A stretch of 6,400 nucleotides of DNA from Bacteroidales bacterium (GTDB lineage: Bacteria; Bacteroidota; Bacteroidia; Bacteroidales; UBA7960): assembly GCA_003554665.1 (NCBI GenBank), contig PWGY01000075.1, forward strand, positions 1 to 6,400, written 5' to 3'. The first letter of the stretch is position 1. Every line of letters starts with the position of its first letter. Positions 1-6,400 of the stretch are shown here, in pieces. The position numbers and the translations under genes were made by a program. The notes below the pieces were generated by a model. It was given only the letters and a program-made list of their open reading frames with translations. It ran no database searches and had not been told where the DNA came from.

Positions 1-1787
1 AAGTCAAACCGCAGCCGCTTATCGTCCACCAATGAACCCTTTTGCTGCACGTGACTGCCAAGAACCGTTTTGAGGGCAGAGTGCAGCAGGTGGGTGGCCG
101 TATGGTTGTTGGCCGTAAGCAAGCGCTTGTTGGAGTCCACCACCGCCTTTACTTTATCAGGCCATTCCGGTGGGATCTCCGGCATCAGATGTATGGTCAG
201 GTTGTTCTCTTTCAAGGTATTGATGACCGGATACTGTGTTCCGTCGGCAATGAGAAAGCCCTTATCTCCAACCTGCCCTCCTGCCTCGGCATAAAAAGGC
301 GTCTGATCCAGTACCACCTGGTACATTGATTTCCCTTTTTGGGTAACCTGCCGGTACCTGACAACCTCCACTTCGGCCTCAAGTTGCTCGTACCCCAGAA
401 AAAGGGTTTCTTCCTGCCTGGGTCCCAGCTCCGTCCAGTCTTTGGTTTCCACCGTTGCCGCGGCCCGGCTCCTTGACTTCTGTTCAGCCATTCGCTTTTC
501 GAAGCCTTTCATATCTACTTCCCTGCCTTTCTCCCTGGCCATCAGAGCAGTCAGGTCAACAGGAAACCCATAAGTATCAAACAACTCAAAAACAAAAGCC
601 CCGTCAAGAATATTTTTGTCCGGATTGGAATGAAGATGCTGTTCAAATTTCTGGATGCCTGTTTCCAGGGTTCGCAGAAATGTCTGTTCCTCCTCCCTGA
701 TCACCTTGGTGACCAGATCCTCCTGCTCTTTGAGTTCCCGGAATGCATCTCCCATATGTGCTACCAGCACGGGCACCAGGCGGTGAACAAAAGGCTCCCT
801 CAAACCAAGAAAGGTATATCCGTACCTGATGGCACGCCGCAAAATTCGGCGGATCACATAACCGGCTTTATTATTCGAAGGCAACTCACCGTCGGCAATG
901 GCAAATGACACAGCACGAAGATGATCTGCAATGACGCGCATGGCCACATCGGCATCATCCGATTTCCCATATTGAACCCCTGTTATACCGGTCAGTTCCT
1001 TAAAGTAAGGCTGAAACACATCGGTTTCGTAGTTGGACTGCTTGCCTTGAAGCACCATGCACAACCGTTCAAAGCCCATGCCGGTGTCCACATGTTTGGC
1101 AGGCAGGTTCTTCAGGCTGCCATCCGATTTGCGGTCGAATTCGATGAACACCAGGTTCCAGATTTCAATTACAAGCGGGTGATCCGCATTTACAAGGGTT
1201 GCACCGTCTGTTTTGCGACGTGCGGCATCATCCCGTAAATCAACATGAATTTCGGAACAGGGGCCACAGGGGCCCGTATCCCCCATTTCCCAAAAGTTAT
1301 CTTTTTTTGATCCATACAGTATACGATTCTCTGGAAGATAGGCTTTCCACAGCTCATAAGCCTCCTGGTCAGCTTCCAGGCTGTCTTCCGGTGACCCTTC
1401 AAAAACGGAGGCATACAGCCTCTCTTTGTCAATACCGTAGACCGATGTCAGGAGCTCCCAGGCCCAGCCAATGGCCTCCTTCTTGAAATAATCTCCGAAG
1501 CTCCAGTTGCCGAGCATTTCAAACATCGTGTGATGATAGGTGTCGTGCCCGACCTCTTCAAGGTCATTGTGCTTGCCGGATACCCTGAGGCATTTCTGAG
1601 AATTAACCACCCTCTTATGCCTGGGTGAAGTGTTGTCAAGAAAAACGTCCTTGAACTGATTCATCCCCGCATTGGTAAACATCAATGTGGGGTCATTCTT
1701 CACCACCATCGGTGCGGACGGGTACACGGCATGTTCTTTTTCTTCAAAAAACCGGAGAAAAGTAGCACGGATTTCATTTGCATTCAT
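1..1787 (-). CDS. alaS: Alanine--tRNA ligase (alanyl-tRNA synthetase), N-terminal 595 codons, truncated by the window edge
   Basis: Attaches alanine to tRNA-Ala in the cytoplasm and clears mischarged Ser/Gly-tRNA-Ala. The minus-strand frame is open from an ATG at 1787-1785 to the left edge and starts MNANEIRATFLRFFEEKEH, the usual AlaS beginning. Class II catalytic-domain signatures follow: MFTNAGMNQFKD near residue 36, RVVNSQKCLRVSGKHNDLE, then TMFEMLGNWSFGDYFKKEA, GDTGPCGPCSEIH and DTGMGFERL. The tRNA-recognition region contains IRRILRRAIRYG. The editing domain has begun: HTATH supplies two zinc-ligand histidines at about residues 562 and 566, close to their place in the E. coli enzyme (564 and 568). 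Full-length AlaS is about 870 residues, so the rest of the editing domain, with its Cys/His zinc ligands, and the C-Ala domain lie outside the window. No frameshift or stop was seen. It is divergent from the peptidase gene, with no obvious ribosome binding site. Identification is very secure. Confidence 0.98.
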   Translation of the reverse strand, partial: MNANEIRATFLRFFEEKEHAVYPSAPMVVKNDPTLMFTNAGMNQFKDVFLDNTSPRHKRVVNSQKCLRVSGKHNDLEEVGHDTYHHTMFEMLGNWSFGDYFKKEAIGWAWELLTSVYGIDKERLYASVFEGSPEDSLEADQEAYELWKAYLPENRILYGSKKDNFWEMGDTGPCGPCSEIHVDLRDDAARRKTDGATLVNADHPLVIEIWNLVFIEFDRKSDGSLKNLPAKHVDTGMGFERLCMVLQGKQSNYETDVFQPYFKELTGITGVQYGKSDDADVAMRVIADHLRAVSFAIADGELPSNNKAGYVIRRILRRAIRYGYTFLGLREPFVHRLVPVLVAHMGDAFRELKEQEDLVTKVIREEEQTFLRTLETGIQKFEQHLHSNPDKNILDGAFVFELFDTYGFPVDLTALMAREKGREVDMKGFEKRMAEQKSRSRAAATVETKDWTELGPRQEETLFLGYEQLEAEVEVVRYRQVTQKGKSMYQVVLDQTPFYAEAGGQVGDKGFLIADGTQYPVINTLKENNLTIHLMPEIPPEWPDKVKAVVDSNKRLLTANNHTATHLLHSALKTVLGSHVQQKGSLVDDKRLRFD

Positions 1788-1831
1788 GAAAAAAGAGGAT
1801 ATTTCTTTACAATTAATTTGCCAGGAATCGA

Positions 1832-1839
1832 CAAAATTA
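1832..1839 (-). promoter_or_regulatory. Candidate Bacteroidota-type -7 element for alaS
   Basis: Read on the minus strand this is TAATTTTG, an exact match to the Bacteroidota sigma-ABfr -7 consensus TAnnTTTG. It would place the transcript start near 1826 and give a leader of about 40 bases. I see no TTTG at the expected -33 position, so the match is half a promoter, and the sequence is AT-rich enough for chance matches. The leader is too short for a T-box or a large riboswitch. Confidence 0.4.
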
Positions 1840-1851
1840 CTTGTTTTTTTT

Positions 1852-1859
1852 TAGTTTTG
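1852..1859 (+). promoter_or_regulatory. Candidate Bacteroidota-type -7 element for the M23 peptidase gene
   Basis: TAGTTTTG on the plus strand matches TAnnTTTG exactly. It lies 12 bp from the oppositely oriented alaS element, the two forming an imperfect inverted repeat (ACAAAATTA / TAGTTTTGT, 1831-1839 and 1852-1860) around a run of nine T (1844-1852). It would give a transcript start near 1866 and a leader of about 84 bases. No TTTG is visible at the proper -33 spacing, so this is a suggestion only. Confidence 0.35.
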
Positions 1860-1949
1860 TAGCTGGGAATGCATTTCAAAGCAGTTTCGGCCACCACCCG
1901 GCCGGTTTAATTCCAGAACCACTGAAATTTTGAGGATCCAATATTCGAT

Positions 1950-2918
1950 ATGAGCAAAATTCAATATCGTTTCAACACAAAATCCCTGAAAGTAGAAAGG
2001 GTAGACAGAACATTCCGGGATAAATTCAAGGTTTTTCTCCGGTATGCTTTGGCAGGGATGGTTTTCTCGGTAATTGTGCTGCTGATTGGCTTTACATTTT
2101 TTGATTCGCCGAAAGAAAGAATGCTGCGCAGGGAGATCAAGCAATATAAAACCCAGTACGAAATCATCCACGATCGCCTTGACGGGTTAACAGCTGTACT
2201 TGATGATATTCAGGAACGGGATGACAACATATACCGCGTAATCTTCGAAGCAGAACCAGTCCCCAGCTCTGTAAGGGAGGCAGCTTTTGGCGGTGCTGAC
2301 CGGTACGCCCACCTTTCCGGTTACCGCAACAGTGAATTGATCTCCGAAACCATGCAGCGGATCGACCAGCTGGCAAGCAAACTTTATGTTCAGTCGAAAT
2401 CCTATGATGAAGTGTTTGACATGGCGCTGAACAAAGCAGACATGCTTGCGTCCATTCCCGCTATTGTACCGGTCGAAAAAGGCACGAAAAGACTGGTTTC
2501 GGGTTTCGGAATGCGGATGCACCCCATTTACAAAACCAAGCGGATGCACGAGGGGGTGGACTTCACTGCGGATATCGGAACCCCCATATTCGCAACCGGC
2601 GACGGAGTCGTTACACGTGCTGAAAATAACAGGCAGGGTTACGGTGTTATGTTAGAGATTGACCACGGCTATGGATACACCACAAGGTACGCGCACATGC
2701 ACGAACTTAAGGTTAGGAGAGGTCAGGAGGTTAGCCGCGGAGAGGTGATCGGACTGGTCGGCAACACAGGGACCTCCACCGCCCCGCACCTCCACTACGA
2801 GGTACATTACAATGACAGGCCCGTAAACCCGGTTTACTACTTCCACAATGACCTCAGCCCTGAAGAGTTTGAAATCATCATTGAAAGGGCATCCAGAGTT
2901 AACCAATCATTGTCTTAA
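1950..2918 (+). CDS. Membrane-anchored M23 family (LytM-type) metallopeptidase, probable peptidoglycan endopeptidase
   Basis: Predicted zinc peptidase that cuts peptide cross-links in peptidoglycan from the periplasmic side of the inner membrane. The 322-residue protein has a basic N-terminus, one transmembrane segment at about 30-51, a helical, probably coiled-coil stretch at about 56-92, a linker, and a LytM domain at about 180-296. Conserved features are SGFGMRMHPIYKTKRMHEG with the first zinc ligands H200 and D204 (HEGVD), YAHM with H249, and HLH (H280, H282) near APHLHYEV, so the catalytic set is intact. The MLASIPAIVPV linker before the domain is typical of Bacteroidota homologues as I recall them. 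The ATG at 1950 is preferred because it opens directly into the basic segment before the membrane helix; GAGGA at 1932-1936 is too far away to be a convincing ribosome binding site. Lies between divergent alaS and a MerR gene. It could be a non-cleaving activator of amidases (EnvC/NlpD style), but the intact metal ligands argue for an active enzyme. Confidence 0.93.
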   Translation: MSKIQYRFNTKSLKVERVDRTFRDKFKVFLRYALAGMVFSVIVLLIGFTFFDSPKERMLRREIKQYKTQYEIIHDRLDGLTAVLDDIQERDDNIYRVIFEAEPVPSSVREAAFGGADRYAHLSGYRNSELISETMQRIDQLASKLYVQSKSYDEVFDMALNKADMLASIPAIVPVEKGTKRLVSGFGMRMHPIYKTKRMHEGVDFTADIGTPIFATGDGVVTRAENNRQGYGVMLEIDHGYGYTTRYAHMHELKVRRGQEVSRGEVIGLVGNTGTSTAPHLHYEVHYNDRPVNPVYYFHNDLSPEEFEIIIERASRVNQSLS

Positions 2919-2923
2919 TCATC

Positions 2924-2962
2924 CCGAAGTTACCTCTTTCGGTATGTCATCGCATATTTTTT
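2924..2962 (+). terminator. Weak candidate terminator after the M23 peptidase gene
   Basis: CCGAA (2924-2928) can pair with TTCGG (2938-2942) around a 9-base loop, just after the TAA stop. A run of six T occurs about 15 bases downstream of the stem. The stem is only five base pairs and the T tract is not adjacent, so it does not meet the usual intrinsic-terminator pattern. Confidence 0.2.
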
Positions 2963-3035
2963 CAGGCACTGCCTCGGTCTGACCCGGTTTACATCACGGT
3001 ATTTTCTTATTTTTACCGGATCAAATGATTACCCA

Positions 3036-3383
3036 ATGCCAAAAAAAGCTCCGGAAACAGACAAATTGTATTACACCATCGGGGAGGTGGCAGGTATGTT
3101 TAATGTCAACACATCCCTGATCCGCTTCTGGGAAAAAGAGTTTGATGTGATCCGTCCCAAAAAGAACAAAAAAGGCAACCGTTTATTCACCCGCCGGGAT
3201 GTAAAGAATTTCCACATCATCTATCATTTGGTTAAGGAAAGAGGCTATACACTGAAAGGAGCCAAAGAAAAAGTAAAGCATAACCCGGAAGAAGTAGAGC
3301 AAGACGTGGAAATACTCAGAACACTTGATCAAATGCGGGATTTCCTTCTCACCCTCAAAGAGAACCTTCAGAGGCAAACCTAG
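3036..3383 (+). CDS. Small MerR-family DNA-binding transcriptional regulator
   Basis: Cytoplasmic DNA-binding protein of 115 residues whose target is unknown. Residues 12-35 (YYTIGEVAGMFNVNTSLIRF, then WEKEF) form the MerR winged helix-turn-helix, followed by the wing and second helical pair, RPKKNKKGNRLFTRRDV and VKERGYTLKGAKEKV, at 40-80. Only about 35 residues remain, enough for a short dimerising helix but not a ligand-binding domain. The protein contains no cysteine, so thiol-based metal or redox sensing as in MerR, CueR or SoxR is ruled out. The ATG at 3036 is preferred because the N-terminal extension before the HTH is short and basic as in relatives; no Shine-Dalgarno sequence is visible. 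It follows the M23 gene by 117 bp, an order I recall from Bacteroidota genomes. Family assignment is secure; function is not known. Confidence 0.92.
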   Translation: MPKKAPETDKLYYTIGEVAGMFNVNTSLIRFWEKEFDVIRPKKNKKGNRLFTRRDVKNFHIIYHLVKERGYTLKGAKEKVKHNPEEVEQDVEILRTLDQMRDFLLTLKENLQRQT

Positions 3384-3452
3384 ATTCAATCGGGAAGCAT
3401 ACTGATACCCGGTTAACCAGACACCAAGTATTTACCTCTAAAATTGCACAGT

Positions 3453-5390
3453 ATGGTAGCGAAAATCAGGAAAACACTGCAAGAGTCACGCACAGCCAGG
3501 TGGATCGTGCTGGTGCTGGCCAGTTTTGGCATGGCCACCAACTATTATTTTTATGATGCCCTGGCACCATTGGCTGACCTGATCAGAATGAACCTGGGGT
3601 TCTCCTCCTCAGAATATGGTTTTTTTGTTTCCGCTTATTCCATCCCCAACGTTTTCCTGGCCATGGCTGTACTGGGGGGAATTATCCTGGATCGATTCGG
3701 CATCAGGGTTACCGGTTTTTCCTTTATTTTTCTGATGGCCGCAGGAGGAACCATCACCGCCTACGGTGCCTCAGATTATTTCCTGAGTGGAGGGTTCGGT
3801 TATAACTTCATGAATTCCTTCCTTACGAGCTATTCCCCTGCCCTTAAAATGATGTCACTGGGCTTTTTTGTTTTTGGTCTCGGGGCAGAAACCAGCATTG
3901 TGGTTTTGTCCAAAGTCATTGTAAAATGGTTCAAAGGGAAAGAACTTGCCCTTGCACTGGGCCTCAACCTGGCCATCGGCCGGCTGGGGGCTGCCCTGGC
4001 ATTCACCCTGTCGCCCAGGCTGGTATATCCTGAATGGACCACGGCCATCTGGTTTGGCGCATTGTTGTTATGGCTCGGGCTGATCGCATTCGTGGTTTAT
4101 ATGCTGATGGACATCAAAATCGACCGCCAGGTCAAGATCAACATTTCCGATCCGGAAGATGAATTCCGCTGGAAAGACCTGAAGGACCTTGTAACCAACC
4201 GCTCTGTTATATACATCACCCTATTGTGCGTAACGTTCTATTCAGCTGTTTTCCCCTTCCTTAAATTTGCACCGGACCTGCTGATGAATAAGTTTGCCAT
4301 GCCACGGGTACTGGCCGGTGATGTCACCTCATACCTGATGTACGGAACCATCCTGCTCACGCCATTATTCGGATGGGTTACCGATAACAGGGGGAAAAGC
4401 GCCACACTCATGTACCTGGGGTCGGCCCTGCTGATCATCGCCCACCTGATGTTCGCGCTTACCTACATTGAGCCAAGGATCCCCATTGTGCTGCTGGGGA
4501 TCGCCTTCTCGCTGGTTCCTGCTGCCATGTGGCCTGCCGTAACCAAAATTGTACGTGAAAGTAAGCTGGGAACTGCTTATGGCTTTATGTTTTCCGTTCA
4601 GAACATCGGCCTCTGGGCTTTTCCGTTACTGATCGGTCTGGTACTTGACGCGTCCAATCCGTTTTACCGCTCAGAAATTGACAGCGATCAGTTTGACCAG
4701 GTTCAGACCTCTGATATGTACTATACCGGCAACTATGTCAACCGGAAAGGAGAACCCAATCAGAATATGTCTATACATATCAACACCACTGTATTTGAAA
4801 ACAGCATGAGCGGAAATATTGTCTGGAGAGAAACCCATATGGTCACCACCGGAGACCAGGGTGAGTTCAGGATCCGGATGGGACACGGAGATGTAATCTC
4901 CAATGTGGACTTCAGCAGGTTGAACCAGGACATTGCTTACCGGGCAGAGATAATCATCAGCCGTCGGGACGATGACATCGTAATCTTTGACGACCAATTC
5001 TCTGCTGATGAGGAACAGTTTTTCACCGGACAGATCGGGCCGGAGCACCAACAGCTCTTTGAAAACACTGTGAGGGGGCAGATCTACCTTTACGATGAAG
5101 ATACAGGAGAAAAGGTCTGGCAGGAAGGAGCAAGGTTTTACCTGGAAAATGACGGAAGTTTTGAGATCCCCATGGGATACGGGCGTCTGGCATTTGCTGA
5201 CCCCAGGTACTTTGGACTCCACGAAGGTCGCCATGAAGCAGAGATCATTAAACCACTCGATTATACAAATGCCATGCTGATTTTTTCATTGCTTGGATTT
5301 TTCGGTTTTATATTCGCTTTTCTGCTGAAGCGCGAGGACAGAACATCAGGCTATGGCCTTGAGCGGCCCAATAAAGAAGGATCGCCATAA
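3453..5390 (+). CDS. Major facilitator superfamily transporter with a large periplasmic insert between TM11 and TM12
   Basis: Predicted inner-membrane secondary transporter; the substrate cannot be told from sequence. Numbering is from the ATG at 3453 (645 residues). An in-frame TTG at 3444 would add three residues, but the ATG is the more likely start. Eleven hydrophobic segments lie within about 16-398, with the MFS motif A in loop 2-3 (GGIILDRFGIR, residues 75-85) and its second-half counterpart GWVTDNRGK (307-315), and a charged central cytoplasmic loop at about 220-250. The twelfth segment is at about 604-625, followed by a short charged tail. Typical MFS proteins are 400-450 residues; the excess is the hydrophilic, acidic stretch at about 399-603, which standard MFS topology places in the periplasm. 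The overall fold resembles the MFSD1-like group of MFS proteins, a weak impression from memory. It starts 69 bp after the MerR gene with no clear terminator between, so co-transcription is possible. Family secure, substrate unknown. Confidence 0.9.
   Translation: MVAKIRKTLQESRTARWIVLVLASFGMATNYYFYDALAPLADLIRMNLGFSSSEYGFFVSAYSIPNVFLAMAVLGGIILDRFGIRVTGFSFIFLMAAGGTITAYGASDYFLSGGFGYNFMNSFLTSYSPALKMMSLGFFVFGLGAETSIVVLSKVIVKWFKGKELALALGLNLAIGRLGAALAFTLSPRLVYPEWTTAIWFGALLLWLGLIAFVVYMLMDIKIDRQVKINISDPEDEFRWKDLKDLVTNRSVIYITLLCVTFYSAVFPFLKFAPDLLMNKFAMPRVLAGDVTSYLMYGTILLTPLFGWVTDNRGKSATLMYLGSALLIIAHLMFALTYIEPRIPIVLLGIAFSLVPAAMWPAVTKIVRESKLGTAYGFMFSVQNIGLWAFPLLIGLVLDASNPFYRSEIDSDQFDQVQTSDMYYTGNYVNRKGEPNQNMSIHINTTVFENSMSGNIVWRETHMVTTGDQGEFRIRMGHGDVISNVDFSRLNQDIAYRAEIIISRRDDDIVIFDDQFSADEEQFFTGQIGPEHQQLFENTVRGQIYLYDEDTGEKVWQEGARFYLENDGSFEIPMGYGRLAFADPRYFGLHEGRHEAEIIKPLDYTNAMLIFSLLGFFGFIFAFLLKREDRTSGYGLERPNKEGSP
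4824..5252 (+). repeat. Two degenerate copies of a ~45-residue module within the transporter's periplasmic loop
   Basis: Copies span 4824-4958 (residues 458-502 from the ATG) and 5118-5252 (556-600), 98 residues apart. They align without gaps on the pattern W-x-E-x9-G-x-F-x-I-x-M-G-x-G-x18-A-E-I-I, with 12 identities in 45 and a shared V just before the W. DNA similarity survives locally: 14 of 18 bases match between 4872-4889 and 5166-5183. The first copy (WRETHMVTTGDQGEF) resembles, from memory, the E-x-H-x-V-T-T-x-x-x-G-x-F motif common in Bacteroidota surface and tail-fibre-like proteins. Alternating hydrophobic residues suggest beta strands. Function unknown. Confidence 0.7.
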
Positions 5391-5408
5391 CAACACGCTG
5401 CAGAATAA

Positions 5409-5558
5409 TACGCCGGGGCATGCAGGAGTTACGTCTGGAAGCATGCCGGAGTTACACCGGGGAGCATGCCGGAGTTACGCCAGGGAGCATGCCGGAGTTA
5501 CACCGGGGAGCATGCCGGAGCAGGGGCAAAAGTATTTGAACACCCCGGGGCATTCGCC
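5409..5558. repeat. GC-rich non-coding tandem repeat with 23-bp period
   Basis: Four complete units lie end to end at 5425-5447, 5448-5470, 5471-5493 and 5494-5516. Each begins GGAGTTAC and ends GCATGCC, with an eight-base variable middle: GTCTGGAA, ACCGGGGA, GCCAGGGA, ACCGGGGA. Units 2 and 4 are identical. A truncated fifth unit (GGAG) follows at 5517-5520, and decayed copies flank the array at 5409-5424 and 5540-5558. A 23-bp period shifts the reading frame at each unit, so it does not encode a repeated peptide. GCATGC and CCGG are self-complementary, so neighbouring units can fold into hairpins. It sits between the transporter stop and the epimerase start; the rest of 5391-5655 holds nothing else I can assign apart from the hairpin at 5545-5561. 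Confidence 0.9.
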
Positions 5559-5561
5559 CGG
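5545..5561 (+). other. Short GC-rich hairpin downstream of the tandem array
   Basis: CCGGG (5545-5549) pairs with CCCGG (5557-5561) around a seven-base loop, GCATTCG. It overlaps a decayed copy of the 23-bp repeat. No T tract follows, so an intrinsic terminator for the transporter transcript is possible only in a non-canonical form. Confidence 0.3.
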
Positions 5562-5655
5562 ATGAACCCGCTCTGCTCATTTAAAGTTTGCAGTTCGAAC
5601 AGGGAGTACATTAAATAGATTAACCGATACTTATAGCTAAATATCAAATGTTTAT

Positions 5656-6400
5656 ATGGGAATGATCATTGTTACAGGAGCTGCCGGGTTTATCGGCAGC
5701 TGCCTGCTCAGTGAATTGAATCACAGGGGGTATGGGGAAATAGTTTTGGTCGATGATTTTTCCGGTAAGGAAAAATTAAAAAACCTGGAAGGGAAAACAT
5801 ACCTCAGCCAGGTATCGCGTGACCATTTTGTTGACTGGCTGAACAGACACCATTCAGGGGTTTCTTTTGTTTTCCACCTTGGTGCCCGCACCGACACAGC
5901 AGAAAAAGACCACATGGTTTTTGAACGACTGAATCTGGGTTATTCCAAAAAGCTGTGGAATGCATGTGCTTCATATGGGATTCCAATGGTCTATGCATCC
6001 TCAGCTGCCACTTACGGAGCAGGAGAAAGAGGCTACAACGACAGCCACAAAGCGGTTGAACTACTTGCTCCCCTGAACCCATACGGGCAAAGCAAACAGG
6101 ATTTTGACCGGTGGGCCCTGGCACAGGATATTAAACCGCCCTTTTGGGCCGGATTAAAGTTCTTCAATGTTTACGGGCCAAATGAGTACCACAAAAACCG
6201 CATGGCGTCCGCAATATTCCATTTGTACAACCAGGTTGAATCCGGTGGTGTGGTAAAGCTTTTCCGCAGTCACCGGCCCGATATAAAAGACGGGGAACAA
6301 CAAAGGGATTTCATTTATGTTAAAGATGTAACCGATGTTATCTGCTACCTCATGGAAAACCGGGTGGCATCCGGGTTATATAACCTCGGAAGCGGACTGG
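5656..6400 (+). CDS. hldD: ADP-L-glycero-D-manno-heptose 6-epimerase, first 248 codons, truncated by the window edge
   Basis: Converts ADP-D-glycero-D-manno-heptose to ADP-L-glycero-D-manno-heptose, the last step in making the activated heptose used in the LPS inner core; cytoplasmic, NADP-dependent, of the extended SDR family (also called rfaD or gmhD). The Rossmann nucleotide motif TGAAGFIGS is at residues 7-15. YASSAATYG (113-121) provides the active-site serine region, and YGQSK gives the catalytic Y143 and K147. FNVYGPNEYHKNRMAS includes K180, matching the second catalytic lysine (K178) of the E. coli enzyme, and QRDFIYVKDV is the family-typical segment at 216-225. These stretches match E. 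coli HldD closely and separate it from GalE or dTDP-glucose dehydratases. About 70 C-terminal residues are missing beyond the edge. The start could instead be the ATG at 5662, two codons later, which matches the MIIVTG opening of homologues. The 265-bp gap upstream suggests its own promoter, but I see no good -7/-33 pair. Confidence 0.94.
   Translation, partial: MGMIIVTGAAGFIGSCLLSELNHRGYGEIVLVDDFSGKEKLKNLEGKTYLSQVSRDHFVDWLNRHHSGVSFVFHLGARTDTAEKDHMVFERLNLGYSKKLWNACASYGIPMVYASSAATYGAGERGYNDSHKAVELLAPLNPYGQSKQDFDRWALAQDIKPPFWAGLKFFNVYGPNEYHKNRMASAIFHLYNQVESGGVVKLFRSHRPDIKDGEQQRDFIYVKDVTDVICYLMENRVASGLYNLGSGL

Noticed and set aside
42..1238. Several plus-strand open frames of 74 to 105 codons
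   Set aside because: All lie opposite the continuous alaS frame, which matches AlaS over its whole visible length; their translations show no family features.
1788..1850. Possible T-box or riboswitch leader for alaS
   Set aside because: The likely leader is only about 40 bases with no stem-loop structure, and T-box control is mainly a Gram-positive mechanism.
1898..1905. CCGGCCGG palindrome upstream of the M23 gene as an operator
   Set aside because: Eight bases with no extension of the symmetry and no second copy upstream of the MerR gene; too short to support an operator call.
3008..3015. TATTTTTA as a -7 element for the MerR gene
   Set aside because: It lacks the final G of TAnnTTTG, and the upstream TTTA at 2988-2991 is neither the -33 consensus nor correctly spaced.
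4671..5234. A 187-codon open frame on the minus strand, opposite the transporter's periplasmic insert
   Set aside because: It is antisense to a well-supported gene, shows no recognisable domain, and its length is explained by the codon composition of the sense strand.
5425..5520. Possible CRISPR array
   Set aside because: Units are contiguous 23-mers with no unique spacers, and no cas gene is in the window.
5353..5565. A 70-codon plus-strand frame reading through the 23-bp repeats, with HAGVT-like peptide echoes
   Set aside because: It starts inside the transporter gene in another frame, and the 23-bp period changes frame at each unit, so the apparent peptide repeats are a by-product of the DNA repeat.

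Overview
The window looks like chromosomal core sequence from a Gram-negative member of the Bacteroidota. Four things suggest this. The order alaS / M23 peptidase / small MerR-type regulator is one I recall from that phylum. The starts of all five genes lack a convincing Shine-Dalgarno sequence. Two matches to the Bacteroidota -7 promoter element (TAnnTTTG) lie between alaS and the peptidase. An ADP-heptose epimerase implies a heptose-containing lipopolysaccharide core and so an outer membrane. The genus cannot be named from this sequence.

Layout: 1-1787 on the minus strand is the first 595 codons of alanyl-tRNA synthetase, running off the left edge. 1788-1949 is a divergent intergenic region with back-to-back promoter-like elements. 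1950-2918 (+) encodes a membrane-anchored M23 (LytM-type) cell-wall metallopeptidase. 3036-3383 (+) encodes a small MerR-family DNA-binding protein. 3453-5390 (+) encodes a major facilitator superfamily transporter whose TM11-TM12 loop is enlarged to about 200 residues and contains two copies of a degenerate beta-rich module. 5391-5655 has no gene but holds a GC-rich tandem array with a 23-bp period and a short hairpin. 5656-6400 (+) is the first 248 codons of ADP-L-glycero-D-manno-heptose 6-epimerase, running off the right edge.

The genes do not form an obvious single pathway. Translation (alaS) is divergent from envelope functions (peptidoglycan hydrolase, inner-membrane transporter, LPS precursor synthesis) that all read rightward with 69 to 265 bp gaps, so they may be separate transcripts. 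I found no defence system, mobile element, CRISPR array or RNA gene. The two things most worth a second look are the repeated periplasmic insert in the transporter and the non-coding 23-bp tandem array.
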